From an uncultured Desulfobacter sp. (lineage in GTDB: Bacteria > Desulfobacterota > Desulfobacteria > Desulfobacterales > Desulfobacteraceae), in contig NZ_OY781882.1 in the NCBI RefSeq assembly GCF_963677125.1, positions 938,501 through 1,002,500 of the forward strand: DNA of 64,000 nt, in the 5' to 3' direction. The translations under genes and the position numbers were made by a program. The notes beneath the pieces were generated by a model, which was not told the DNA's origin, ran no database searches, and was given only the letters and a program-made list of their open reading frames with translations. Shown in pieces: positions 8,399-17,611 of the stretch (its first letter is position 1; each line of letters opens with the position of its first letter).

Positions 8399-9277
8399 CA
8401 GGCTTAAAATTAAAAATAAATTATATAAGCAATTAAATTTAATATTTATTTTTATTAACCAAGGATGCGTATACTCAGATGGTGATTCATAATAATTTTT
8501 CTTTTGCAACATTTGTTTCATTATTGTTGTAAAAATGTTTTATTGTTTTTTTAGATGTTTTTTTATTTCGTATTTTATAAATAATAGAAAATATAAGCAA
8601 AATTGTTTATATGTGCAATTACAGCGATTGTTTGGCTGGGTGTGTGGATGTTAGAGATAGAGCGCTGCGGTGTAATAATTGTTTCGTTTATTTAGAGGGT
8701 GGGCTGATTGGATTGGTTCAGGATTTATTTGTCGTGATTTGCTATATGTGATGTATGTTGTTGTTATAATATGTAAAATTAAGTTCATGTCTGTTTTTTA
8801 AAAATATATCTGTTTTTTTTAAAGAATTGTTAGTGCTTTGCTGAGAAAGGGGTTTGGTGAATAATGGACATATTTGTAATAATTGTATATACAAATATGT
8901 AATAAATGTGCTTCCGGTTTTATCTACAGTGTTTTATATCTTAAGGGTTTTCTCTGTGATTAAAATGGCATCATGATAACATATTGAAATATTTGTATTA
9001 ATACTTTGAATTTGCTGTTTTTGCTTTTGCGCGAGGGGGGTGTGTGAAGAATATCTTTCATTCGTCGTATTAATTTTTGTAAGAATATACAATAGGCTAC
9101 AATATATAAAATAATAATGATTTTCAATATGTTGCTATTCGTATAATTGGCTTTCAGATGAATACGTTTCAATATTATAAATATTTCTTGACATGATATC
9201 TTTCAATTGGGTATGGTTCAGTATTGATGTGGCTCTGGTGCCGTTCAACGGTCCGTCCGGAGTCTATTTAATAATTT
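8399..9277. other. Long AT-rich non-coding stretch
   Basis: About 880 bp of very AT-rich DNA with no convincing ORF. A short minus-strand frame at 8960-9172 has no recognisable protein features. One clear structure is the inverted repeat at 8868-8878/8890-8900 (ACATATTTGTA and its exact complement, 11-nt spacer), a possible operator or hairpin. Enhancer sites for the sigma-54 promoter could lie here. Confidence 0.5.
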
Positions 9278-9475
9278 ATGAGTTCATATGATATGGGAAC
9301 GTATATGTCTGAGCAAATCATTAAAATTAATCTGGATAAGTACTGTTTGAATTCCGAGGCGATACTGGGTATTTCCACAGTGGAAAAAATGGCCCCGGCA
9401 AAAGGTGGAATACGTATTCATTCCGGGGTTAGCGAAGAGAAAATAGAATACTGCGCAACAAGACAAAAGAAATAA
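9278..9475 (+). pseudogene. Possible glutamate dehydrogenase N-terminal remnant
   Basis: A 65-codon frame whose second half (APAKGGIRIHSGVSEEKIEY) resembles the glutamate-binding signature of Glu/Leu/Phe dehydrogenases, normally G-P-x-K-G-G-I-R-x-H-P. The protein then ends after ATRQKK, whereas intact enzymes have over 400 residues, and no downstream catalytic domain follows in any frame before purU. The most likely initiation codon is 9305 (MSEQIIK). It is read as a decayed gene; a genuine short peptide cannot be excluded. Its position beside the nitrogen cluster fits an abandoned glutamate route. Confidence 0.4.
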
Positions 9476-9557
9476 ATGTCGATCTTGAACGCAAATTTGC
9501 AGTATTTGCAAAACAAATTCAAATTAAACATTGTTGAGAAAAAAAAGGGGGAGTTCC

Positions 9558-10397
9558 TTGTACATACTTTGCCTAAATTGTGATGATCGTCCGGGGATTG
9601 TTGGCGCGGTTGCTACCGCTTTGTGTGATTCGAACTGTAATATTGAGGAATCTTCACAGTTTGACGACCCTTATTCCAACCAGTTTTTTATGCGCGTCAG
9701 GTTCTCTGCCGTAACTGAAGAGGCACCAGGAAAGTTTAGAACCATGTTTGTAGCTGTGGCTGAAAAATTTGGCATGAATTGGTCTCTAAGAGAAATGAAT
9801 GAGACGGTTAAAACGCTTGTTCTGGTATCCAAAGATGATCATTGCCTAAACGATATAATTTATCGATGGAGGACAAAGCACCTGAACATTGAAATCGTTG
9901 GCGTAGTCTCAAATCATACGGTAAACCAGGCGCTTTGCGAGCAATTCGGGCTTAAATTTTATCATGTGCCCACCAAGGGGGTTGATAAAAAAGAGGTTGA
10001 TGAGCAGCATGTCAGGATTATCGCGGAAACAGGAACGGAGCTTATTGTGCTTGCGCGCTACATGCAGATTCTTTCTGAAAACATGTGTGAGAAATATACG
10101 GGACGGGTGATCAATATTCATCACTCATTCCTGCCGGGTTTTAAAGGCGCAAAGCCCTATCATCAGGCATATGAGCGCGGTGTGAAGCTTATCGGAGCAA
10201 CAGCTCATTTTGTTACCAAGAGTCTTGATGAAGGACCGATTATAGAGCAAGACGTCATGCGGATTGATCATCGGGACTGTCCGAAAAAGTTACAAATTCG
10301 AGGGCAGGATACTGAAGCAAGAGTGCTCGCCCGTGCCATCGAAATGTACGCCGAAAGACGGATATTCCTGCATGGGAGCAGAACGGTTATTTTGTAG
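9558..10397 (+). CDS. purU: Formyltetrahydrofolate deformylase
   Basis: About 279-aa cytoplasmic hydrolase converting 10-formyl-THF to formate and THF. The N-terminal ACT domain (LCLNCDDRPGIVGAVATALC, then the NIEESSQFDDP segment) is followed by a formyltransferase-like domain with NIHHSFLPGFKGAKPYHQAY and GATAHFVTKSLDEGPII, carrying the catalytic Asn-His-Asp set. The TTG at 9558 is preferred because GGGGGAG sits 4 nt upstream; another in-frame TTG at 9531 has no such site. folD follows on the same strand after 94 bp, giving a C1-folate pair that can feed the formate dehydrogenase encoded at 18-24 kb. Confidence 0.93.
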   Translation: MYILCLNCDDRPGIVGAVATALCDSNCNIEESSQFDDPYSNQFFMRVRFSAVTEEAPGKFRTMFVAVAEKFGMNWSLREMNETVKTLVLVSKDDHCLNDIIYRWRTKHLNIEIVGVVSNHTVNQALCEQFGLKFYHVPTKGVDKKEVDEQHVRIIAETGTELIVLARYMQILSENMCEKYTGRVINIHHSFLPGFKGAKPYHQAYERGVKLIGATAHFVTKSLDEGPIIEQDVMRIDHRDCPKKLQIRGQDTEARVLARAIEMYAERRIFLHGSRTVIL

Positions 10398-10491
10398 AGT
10401 TAATTTTTAAGATCCAGATTTAAACAATCCGGTAAAGGAAACGGCATTGTCCAGCGCTTTTTCTTTGCCGGATCATAGCAGGAGAACGTGT

Positions 10492-11388
10492 ATGACCGCA
10501 GAAATCATCAACGGAACCGAGATGAGAAAAGCTATCCTGACTGAAATTAAGGCCGATGTTCAAACAATGCAGGCTAAATATGGCAAAGTGCCGGGTCTGG
10601 TAACCATTCTTGTGGGCAAACACCCGGCCTCTGTCAGCTATGTCGCCTTGAAGGTAAAAACGGCTTTGTCCGTCGGGTTTAATGAAATTCAGGATGACCG
10701 GCCCGAAGATATCAGCGAAGCGGCTCTGCTGGCTTTGATCGATAAATATAACAATGATCCCGACATTCACGGCATTCTGGTTCAGTTGCCCCTGCCCAAG
10801 CATATTGACGAAAAAAAAGTTATTAACGCTATTAATCCGGATAAGGATGTGGATGCATTCCATCCCGTGAATGTGGGGCGTCTGATGATCGGCGGTGATG
10901 ACGCCATATTCCTTCCCTGCACCCCGGCCGGTATCCAGGAGATGATTGCCCGTTCCGGCACCCAGGCAAGTGGGGCGGAAGTGGTTGTGGTCGGTCGTTC
11001 CAACATCGTTGGTAAACCCATTGCCATGATGTTGGCACAAAAAGGAGCTTGTGCCAATGCCACCGTAACCATAGTTCATACAAAGACTAAAGATATTTCG
11101 GCCCATTGTAAACGTGCAGATATCCTTGTTGTTGCAGCCGGCGTCCCGGACCTTGTAAAACCCGAATGGATTAAACCTGGTGCCACTGTTATTGACGTCG
11201 GTGTCAACCGTGTAGGCGTTAATGAAACCACCGGGAAAGCGGTCCTTAAAGGAGACGTGGACTTTGATGCCGCCAAAGAAATCGCAGGGAAAATTACCCC
11301 TGTGCCGGGCGGCGTAGGCCCCATGACCATTGCTATGCTCATGAAAAATACCCTTAGAGCCGCCCAGTATGCCCTGGAAGATTTTTAA
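10492..11388 (+). CDS. folD: Methylenetetrahydrofolate dehydrogenase/cyclohydrolase
   Basis: 298-aa bifunctional enzyme interconverting methylene-, methenyl- and formyl-THF with NAD(P). Motifs are VGKHPASVSYVALKVKTA (catalytic Tyr/Lys region), HGILVQLPLPKHIDEKKVI, FLPCTPAGIQEMI, VVGRSNIVGKPIAMML (nucleotide binding) and the closing TPVPGGVGPMTIAML. The ATG at 10492 has AGGAGA about 7 nt upstream, and the length equals the usual family length. It lies downstream of purU and is closed by a strong terminator, so it probably forms a two-gene C1 unit. Confidence 0.96.
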   Translation: MTAEIINGTEMRKAILTEIKADVQTMQAKYGKVPGLVTILVGKHPASVSYVALKVKTALSVGFNEIQDDRPEDISEAALLALIDKYNNDPDIHGILVQLPLPKHIDEKKVINAINPDKDVDAFHPVNVGRLMIGGDDAIFLPCTPAGIQEMIARSGTQASGAEVVVVGRSNIVGKPIAMMLAQKGACANATVTIVHTKTKDISAHCKRADILVVAAGVPDLVKPEWIKPGATVIDVGVNRVGVNETTGKAVLKGDVDFDAAKEIAGKITPVPGGVGPMTIAMLMKNTLRAAQYALEDF

Positions 11389-11457
11389 GGTGTGTATGGC
11401 TTCAAATACATCCATTTTGAATCAGCAACTTTTTTTCCCATAAATTTTTTAGACGAT

Positions 11458-11487
11458 AAAATACCCGGAAAAGCCCGGGTATTTTTT
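11458..11487. terminator. Bidirectional terminator between folD and lon
   Basis: Perfect 11-bp stem (AAAATACCCGG with CCGGGTATTTT, 11458-11468/11475-11485) with a 6-nt loop. It is followed by a T-run on the plus strand and preceded by A residues, so it can also stop the convergent lon transcript. Confidence 0.85.
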
Positions 11488-11512
11488 GTATTCATCCGTC
11501 AGAGAATTAAAA

Positions 11513-13945
11513 TCAGGCGTCACTTTCACACAAAACGGATTCAGAGTTAAAGACCATATCTTCCGGCAGCGTGCCAAGCATCAGGGCCTCAGGCTTTGGC
11601 AGCTTAAGTCCTAAAGTTTCTTTAATCAGGTCTTCCACCGTATTTATGGGTGCGAATTCGAGTTCCTTTGTTACATCATCGGGTATTTCCTTTAAATCTT
11701 TTTCATTTTCCGTGGGCAGCAATATTTTTCTAATACCGGCCCTGTGGGCTGCCAGCACTTTTTCTTTGATTCCGCCAACCGGCAGAATGCGTCCACGCAA
11801 TGTAATTTCCCCTGTCATGGCAAGCTTTGGATCAATTTTACGACCCATGATCAGGGATGTGATGGCTGCAAACATGGCCACCCCGGCCGAAGGCCCGTCC
11901 TTGGGAAGGGAGCCTGCCGGTACATGTATATGCAGATCTTTCTTGGCAAATTCAAATTCAGGCAATGTAAATGCCAGCCTGGATCTGAATAGACTTAAGG
12001 ATATGGCGGCAGATTCTTTCATTACATCCCCGAGGCGTCCGGTTAACGTAAGCTTGCCTGTTCCCGGCATGTGACTTGCTTCGATAAAAAGAATTTCTCC
12101 GCCCATGGGCGTCCATGCAAGCCCGGTTACAACACCAGGCTGATTTTTTTCTTGTGCCATATCATGCCGGATCACCGGATGACCCAGAATATCTTCAAGC
12201 GTATCGCAAGTCACATGGAACGGCAGTTCAGTATCACCTGAAACAATCTTTTGTGATGCAACCCTGGCAACCTTGGCCAGTTGTCCCCGAAGAGCTCTGA
12301 CGCCGGCTTCCAAAGTATATTTATCGATGAGCTCTTTGAATGCGTTATCATTAATTTCAAGCTGATGCTTTTCAATCCCATGTTCTTCAAGGACAAGTTT
12401 CATCAGAAAGTCTTTCCCGATATGGAATTTTTCATCTGCCGTATACCCTGAAAGTTCAATCACTTCCATACGATCTAAAAGCGGTGCCGGGATGCTGCTT
12501 TTATCATTGGCTGTTGCCACAAAAAAGACATCTGACAGATCATAGGGAACCTCAAGATAATGGTCGGAAAATGTATTATTCTGTTCCGGATCAAGTACCT
12601 CAAGCAATGCACTTGACGGATCACCATGAAAGGCTGAAACCAGTTTATCCACTTCATCAAGGACAAATACGGGGTTCTTTTTACCTGCCTTTTTCATTCC
12701 CTGGATGATTCGTCCTGGAAGAGCACCGATATAGGTCCTTCGATGGCCCCTGATTTCAGCTTCATCACGGACGCCGCCAAGGCTGATCCGGACATATTCT
12801 CTTTGCAGGGCTTTTGCGATCCCTTTGCCAAGACTTGTTTTTCCTGTACCCGGAGGACCCACAAGAAGCAGAATTGAACCCTGCTTCTCCTTTTTCAGCT
12901 TCATCACGGACAAGTGCTGAATAATGCGCTCTTTAATTTTTTCCTGCCCGTAATGATGGGCGTCAAGTAGCCTGGATGCTTCTTTGATATCAATATCCTT
13001 TTCGTCAATGGTGGCCCATGGTAACGCCACGAGAAGATCCAGATAATTTTTAATGATATTTATTTCATGACTGCCTTGCCCCTGTTCATTGAGTTTTTCA
13101 AGTTCGTCAAATGCTGCCAGTTCAACTTCTTCGGGCATATTGGCTGCTTTAATCAGAGATGCATAATCCTTTTTGCCGTTGCCTTTAGCATCGTGTTCGG
13201 AATCACCTTCATTGAGCTCTTCCTGGATATTTTTAAGCTGCTCCTTCAAAAAAGCTCTTCTATATTTTTTATTGGCCTGGTCGGAAAATTTCTGTGCCAT
13301 TTCAATCTGCAGGCTTATGGATTCTTTATGCTGCAGGAGTATATCCATAAAGGCAATTCCTCTTTGCTTTAATGAATCGATTTCAAGAAGAGCCTGTTTT
13401 TCTTTTACGGAAACAGGAATATTGGGCATCAGATACCCTAATATTTCCTGGATGGAGTTAATTTTTTCAATCTCCTTTACATAGGCCTCGGAATTTTTGA
13501 AGTGAGCGCTTATTTCATAAGCGATTTTTTTGATATACTCAAGCATACGATCCTGGTCCCTGGGATCGATATCAATATGGTCTTCTGCGGGAACCACACT
13601 GGCAATAATTGAGTTTCCAGTTGTTTGATGATCAGTCCAAATAGATTCAACGGCTACCCTTGAATGCACGTTTGCATACAGGATGTCATGTCCTCGCTTG
13701 GCGGTGAGGGAATTTAAAAAAATCAAGGTTCCCATGGAGAACAGTTTATCCGTATCTGCATGATTTGCATCAAACCCTTCTTTGGCAGAGAGGGCCACAA
13801 CCATGTTTTCCCCTTTATCAATCCAATGTTTTATTTGTTTGCCCAGATCATGGGAGACCCGGATCTGGGCATGTGATTCAGGGAATAATACGGTTTGTGT
13901 TATGGGGACGACCATCATCTCTTTATTCAAACTATTAGAATCCAT
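11513..13945 (-). CDS. lon: ATP-dependent Lon protease
   Basis: 810-aa cytoplasmic AAA+ serine protease degrading misfolded and regulatory proteins. It has an N-terminal substrate domain (about 10-210), a coiled-coil linker, Walker A LLVGPPGTGKTSLGKGIA, Walker B NPVFVLDEVDKLV and the C-terminal protease domain with the Ser-Lys dyad in KDGPSAGVAMFAA and GGIKEKVLAAHRAGI. The length is normal for LonA. It is monocistronic, convergent with folD and divergent from the MarR gene across a 240-bp spacer. No deviation from family residues was seen. Confidence 0.97.
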   Translation of the reverse strand: MDSNSLNKEMMVVPITQTVLFPESHAQIRVSHDLGKQIKHWIDKGENMVVALSAKEGFDANHADTDKLFSMGTLIFLNSLTAKRGHDILYANVHSRVAVESIWTDHQTTGNSIIASVVPAEDHIDIDPRDQDRMLEYIKKIAYEISAHFKNSEAYVKEIEKINSIQEILGYLMPNIPVSVKEKQALLEIDSLKQRGIAFMDILLQHKESISLQIEMAQKFSDQANKKYRRAFLKEQLKNIQEELNEGDSEHDAKGNGKKDYASLIKAANMPEEVELAAFDELEKLNEQGQGSHEINIIKNYLDLLVALPWATIDEKDIDIKEASRLLDAHHYGQEKIKERIIQHLSVMKLKKEKQGSILLLVGPPGTGKTSLGKGIAKALQREYVRISLGGVRDEAEIRGHRRTYIGALPGRIIQGMKKAGKKNPVFVLDEVDKLVSAFHGDPSSALLEVLDPEQNNTFSDHYLEVPYDLSDVFFVATANDKSSIPAPLLDRMEVIELSGYTADEKFHIGKDFLMKLVLEEHGIEKHQLEINDNAFKELIDKYTLEAGVRALRGQLAKVARVASQKIVSGDTELPFHVTCDTLEDILGHPVIRHDMAQEKNQPGVVTGLAWTPMGGEILFIEASHMPGTGKLTLTGRLGDVMKESAAISLSLFRSRLAFTLPEFEFAKKDLHIHVPAGSLPKDGPSAGVAMFAAITSLIMGRKIDPKLAMTGEITLRGRILPVGGIKEKVLAAHRAGIRKILLPTENEKDLKEIPDDVTKELEFAPINTVEDLIKETLGLKLPKPEALMLGTLPEDMVFNSESVLCESDA

Positions 13946-14119
13946 TTAATGTTCCTTTTTTAAATCAATAAAATCCTGCCGGATAAAATTCATAATATGT
14001 ACGATTTAAATTAGTTCAATAGAAACTAACAATTTTAATTACTTTTTAGTCAATATGTGAATTGATAATGCGTTTTAATGTTGTTAAAGGGCTCTGTTTG
14101 GTAAATCTGAATGAAAACG

Positions 14120-14148
14120 TTGACAATTTTTTATCGGTAAATTAGTAA
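14120..14148 (+). promoter_or_regulatory. Probable sigma-70-type promoter of the MarR gene
   Basis: A perfect -35 TTGACA (14120-14125) is followed after 17 nt by TAGTAA, a fair -10. Transcription would begin about 30 nt before the GTG start of the MarR gene. A small inverted repeat (TTAGTT ... AAACTAA) lies further upstream near 14010-14030. Confidence 0.4.
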
Positions 14149-14184
14149 ATAATGACTTAACTATTTTTGACAACGTGGGGTTTT

Positions 14185-14595
14185 GTGAAAAGAGAACTGA
14201 TCTATGAGGCCGTAAGAAAGTTCAACAGCCTGGGACATGAGTGCAATCTTGAAATCTCAGACAAATTGGGAATGTCTGAACTTCAGGTCAATCAACTTCA
14301 CTATTTGAAAGTGATTGACAGAACCGTAGATATGACCTTTGGAAAATTTGCTGAAATTTTAAAGGTTACCAAACCGTCAGTTACTGAAATCGTAAATAAA
14401 CTGATTAAGTTGGGTGTTGTCGAAAAGAAACAATGTTTACGGGACAAACGCATATTTTACGTCAAACTGACCGAAAAAGGTCTCAATATCGTCCGGTTGC
14501 CTTTTCTTGCGGAACAACGGGTGGTCGATATTATTGTCAGTGTTTTGGATGATCAAGAGATTGATACCTTCATTAAATTAATTAAAAAATTATAA
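14185..14595 (+). CDS. MarR-family transcriptional regulator
   Basis: About 136-aa winged-helix DNA-binding protein. Residues about 35-100 hold the wHTH: LHYLKVIDRTVDMTFGKFAE, then the recognition helix VTKPSVTEIVNKLIKLGVV and the wing with the D-K-R motif (RDKRIFYVKLTEKG). The GTG at 14185 is chosen because GGGG lies 4-5 nt before it; a TTG at 14167 is in frame but has no ribosome site. The AhpD-like gene 84 bp downstream on the same strand is its likely target or partner, as in other MarR-peroxidase-like pairs. The ligand is unknown. Confidence 0.85.
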   Translation: MKRELIYEAVRKFNSLGHECNLEISDKLGMSELQVNQLHYLKVIDRTVDMTFGKFAEILKVTKPSVTEIVNKLIKLGVVEKKQCLRDKRIFYVKLTEKGLNIVRLPFLAEQRVVDIIVSVLDDQEIDTFIKLIKKL

Positions 14596-14679
14596 TACGC
14601 CATCTCTTTCATTCTAAAGTTAAATAAAATAGTATACCGGAAAATCAATCATGAACGCACAATGACAATGGGGTGAAAA

Positions 14680-15024
14680 ATGAAAGAAAGTCCAATTGAA
14701 AAAGATAAAAACCGCAGGGAACAACTTAAAAAATTGTTGACACAAATGCCGGCAGTCGGCCGGCATGTCGGTGCCATGGAAAAGACGGCTTACGCGGATG
14801 GCGCATTGAACGAAAAGACAAAACGGTTGATGGCTTTGGCGATTGCCCTTGGGGTGGGATGTGAAAACTGTATTTTAGGACAGGCCAACGCTGCAATTGC
14901 CCAAGGTGCGACAAAAGAGGAGATACTCGAAACCCTTGGGGTGGTGATCAGCATGAGGGGGACAACGGGTGTTGCTGAATCCTTGAAAATCATCCAAATG
15001 CTGGACGAAACGGGTAAATTATGA
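14680..15024 (+). CDS. Carboxymuconolactone decarboxylase/AhpD-like protein
   Basis: 114-aa all-helical protein of the CMD/AhpD fold. The Cys-x-x-Cys redox pair is in GVGCENCILGQANAAIAQGA, followed by the helix pattern G-A-T-K-E-E-I-L-E-T typical of the family. Members use the dithiol in peroxide or disulfide chemistry, though many are functionally undefined. It starts at an ATG preceded by GGGGTG. It probably forms a two-gene unit with the upstream MarR regulator, consistent with a small oxidative or electrophile response module; this role is inferred from context. Confidence 0.85.
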   Translation: MKESPIEKDKNRREQLKKLLTQMPAVGRHVGAMEKTAYADGALNEKTKRLMALAIALGVGCENCILGQANAAIAQGATKEEILETLGVVISMRGTTGVAESLKIIQMLDETGKL

Positions 15025-15060
15025 AGCCAAGCATTCACACTTACAACCGAATACGGATAA

Positions 15061-15849
15061 TCAATCTGTCTGAAATATTATTTTATTTAAAATCAGGCCT
15101 GACCCGGGCGCAATTTCTTTTAACGGCAAGGCCTGACTGCCTGAAAGGGATTGTTTAATGCGGTTTAGATCGATATCTTTTTTCCCGAGTTTAAACAACT
15201 GGCCCATGATTAAACGAACCTGGTATCTTAAAAAACCAGAGGCCTGAATCCTGAGCAGCCAGCTTTGTTCCGGAAAAAAACTGGCCTGGAATTCAGTGTT
15301 TTCTTCAATCCGGCAGACACGGATGTCTCGTTCAAGGCAGGTTTTCGGGCCGGGTTTGGTGCAGTATGAACCAAAATGATGCTGCCCTTCAAATAGCCTG
15401 GCGCCCTGTTTCATCAATTCAATATCAAGATCTTCTTGAACCGTATGCATCATGGCCGCACAGAATGGATGACTTTTGCATCCAAATGCAAATAGGTAAA
15501 GATATTCTTTTACTTTGGGACCACGAATAATGTTAAAGGTTCTGGGTTTTTCTTCAACGCCTGTCACGCGGATATCATTGGGCAGGTTTTTATTTAATTT
15601 TGACTGCAGTGCTTCCATATCCAGTGCATCATGGACAAAAAGCATGAATGCTGACTGATTCGCCGAGACTTTTGAATCGGTCCGGCTGGTGCCCAAGATC
15701 CTGAACCCGGATTTTTCAAGGACAAAACCAAGCGTTTTTTCAATCATGGCTTCAATGGTTTTTACACCTGACTGCTTCTGCCAGCCATGGTACCGGAAAC
15801 CCAGATACTGGATATGAATCAGGTAATGGTATAATTTTTCCTGTGCCAT
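15061..15849 (-). CDS. truA: tRNA pseudouridine synthase, TruA family
   Basis: 262-aa enzyme that isomerises uridines in the tRNA anticodon arm (positions 38-40 in TruA). Family motifs are IQYLGFRYHGWQKQSGVKTI, the catalytic-aspartate segment LGTSRTDSKVSANQSAFML (classical GRTDAGVHA), and the C-terminal RIQASGFLRYQVRLIMGQLF. The catalytic Asp is present, although the surrounding motif is more divergent than in E. coli TruA. It is convergent with the AhpD-like gene and divergent from the radical SAM gene at 16029. The assignment to TruA rather than a specialised paralogue rests on fold motifs only. Confidence 0.88.
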   Translation of the reverse strand: MAQEKLYHYLIHIQYLGFRYHGWQKQSGVKTIEAMIEKTLGFVLEKSGFRILGTSRTDSKVSANQSAFMLFVHDALDMEALQSKLNKNLPNDIRVTGVEEKPRTFNIIRGPKVKEYLYLFAFGCKSHPFCAAMMHTVQEDLDIELMKQGARLFEGQHHFGSYCTKPGPKTCLERDIRVCRIEENTEFQASFFPEQSWLLRIQASGFLRYQVRLIMGQLFKLGKKDIDLNRIKQSLSGSQALPLKEIAPGSGLILNKIIFQTD

Positions 15850-16028
15850 AAAAAAATCTTAACTGAAACAGCATCATAATACCACAGGATATATGATGTT
15901 GAATTCCATTTATCTATAGTGGGATTGTCACCCATAATAAATAGATTTCCGTTATTACATCTGGTAGTTTTAATGCATGGACTTTTTAATGGCAAAATTT
16001 GTTCCCTGACCACCAGCGGAGATATCCT

Positions 16029-17024
16029 GTGAAACAATATAAAATCAACACCCTGATTTCCGGAGGCCTGATTACCAATTATCACTGCACTTCAAAATGC
16101 CGCCACTGTCTGTATAACTGTGGTCCGGGCAGGCCTGCAGATTATATGGATAAAAAAACATCCCTGCTGTGTTTTAAAAAAATCAGGGAATTCGGGGCTG
16201 CATCTGTTCATATTGGCGGCGGAGAACCATTTCTTAACCCGGCAGGCCTTGAAAGCGTTATAGAATGTGCTGCTCAAACAGGCGTACGGATTGAATATGT
16301 TGAAACCAATTCATCCTGGTATAAAGATGAACAATCTGCCTGCAGACTGCTGGAACGATTGAAATCAAATGGGCTGAATACCTTGCTCATATCCATCAGT
16401 CCTTTTCACTTTGAGAGCATTCCATTTTCAAAGGTTGAAAATGTTATGGCAGCCTGTTCAAAAACAGGGATACGGATCTTTCCCTGGATGGACACGTTTC
16501 TCAGCGATATTGAAAATTTTGACAAAAGCAGATGCCATCGGTTTGAAGAACTGATGGATCATTTCGGCCCTTCATACCTGGCAGGTATTCAACGCCGGTA
16601 CTGGATTCATCCGGGCGGAAGAGCACTGGACACGTTTCGTCCGGTGCATGAAAAAAAATCAATTGAAAAGATATTGAATGAAAACAAAAACTCCTGCTCA
16701 AGCCATCTTCTAGATACATCACATTTTCATATTGATCTGTATGGAAATTATATTCCCGGTCTATGTTCAGGCATTTCCCTGGAAATGAATGCCCTGGGAA
16801 GCAGTCTCACAATTGATAAATATCCGGTTATTGGAACATTGCTGGAAAAAGGAATTACCGGACTTTATGAAACAGCTGTGGATGCCGGATTTAAACCATC
16901 AAGGGAATCCTACATATCAAAATGTGATCTTTGCACTGATATTCGAACCCATTTGGTTAAAAATAAACTATATCTTAATGAGCTTCAGCCAACAAGGTTT
17001 TATCATGACCTATTTAAAGCATAG
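16029..17024 (+). CDS. Radical SAM protein of unknown substrate
   Basis: About 331-aa radical S-adenosylmethionine enzyme. The cluster motif appears in NYHCTSKCRHCLYNCGPG (C-x3-C-x2-C), followed by the GGE motif in HIGGGEPFLNP. A cysteine pair near the C-terminus (SKCDLCTDIR) could hold an auxiliary Fe-S cluster. The GTG at 16029 has GGAG about 8 nt upstream and gives a start just before the cluster motif. No precursor peptide or maturase gene is recognisable beside it, so substrate and pathway are unknown. It is followed by a transposase remnant, which may have removed a former neighbour. Confidence 0.85.
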   Translation: MKQYKINTLISGGLITNYHCTSKCRHCLYNCGPGRPADYMDKKTSLLCFKKIREFGAASVHIGGGEPFLNPAGLESVIECAAQTGVRIEYVETNSSWYKDEQSACRLLERLKSNGLNTLLISISPFHFESIPFSKVENVMAACSKTGIRIFPWMDTFLSDIENFDKSRCHRFEELMDHFGPSYLAGIQRRYWIHPGGRALDTFRPVHEKKSIEKILNENKNSCSSHLLDTSHFHIDLYGNYIPGLCSGISLEMNALGSSLTIDKYPVIGTLLEKGITGLYETAVDAGFKPSRESYISKCDLCTDIRTHLVKNKLYLNELQPTRFYHDLFKA

Positions 17025-17479
17025 AGGATGTTACCACGATAATATTCGAATATTTAATTGCCTGGGCAATATCGTATACAATTTGAAAAAAATAGCTAAA
17101 ATCTCTCAGCACCTTTTCTCACAACCGAATCAACTTCCTTCTCGGACCCATCATCTAAAATCGTTAAAAATTCAAGTTGGTCAACCATGTCCATCTATTG
17201 GTGATGATTCCATCAAAGGTCAATATTTCCGATTATGTAGGAACGATTAAAGGAAGAATAGCGATAAAAGTGTTTAACAAATTTCGACATTTGAAGAATA
17301 AAACCTATTGCGGACAAAAATGTAATGAGGACGGCATGTTTGAAGAAGCAAGACGAATGCCTTTTATTCAGGTGCTCGATCTTTGCCAAAGATGGGCAAA
17401 AAACAAATGGCGACCTGACGATCCAAGACGCGCAAACGTCGTAAAAACAGTTGTTGTATTATTAGGGGCCTTGGCATGA
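17025..17479 (+). pseudogene. IS200-like transposase remnant joined to an unidentified coding tail
   Basis: Frame 17177-17479 contains NHVHLLVMIPSKVNISDYVG and then TIKGR, the HUH signature block of IS200/IS605 Y1 transposases. It lacks the downstream tyrosine region (normally W-S-R-G-Y-F-V). Instead, about 50 residues of unrelated sequence follow (FIQVLDLCQRWAKNKWRPDD and RRANVVKTVVVLLGA), which I do not recognise. Upstream, 17025-17176 shows only out-of-frame fragments. The element is dead; no terminal structures were identified. Confidence 0.6.
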
Positions 17480-17611
17480 TATTCTTCTAATAATTTAAGC
17501 GGATTTATGCTTTTTTGACCGTTCTTTTAGACGACAACATGACTGCCATTATCCTAAAAAGCAAAGGCGATGATATCTCTGCGGCCGGCGTAAGGCTGCA
17601 GTATCAAAAAA

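Noticed and set aside
8960..9172. 70-codon minus-strand frame in the AT-rich gap
   Set aside because: Composition is Ile/Lys/Asn-rich as expected from AT-rich non-coding DNA; no ribosome site or motif.
10420..11415. Long minus-strand open frame (331 codons) opposite folD
   Set aside because: It is the antisense of an unmistakable folD, has no domain features and an atypical composition.
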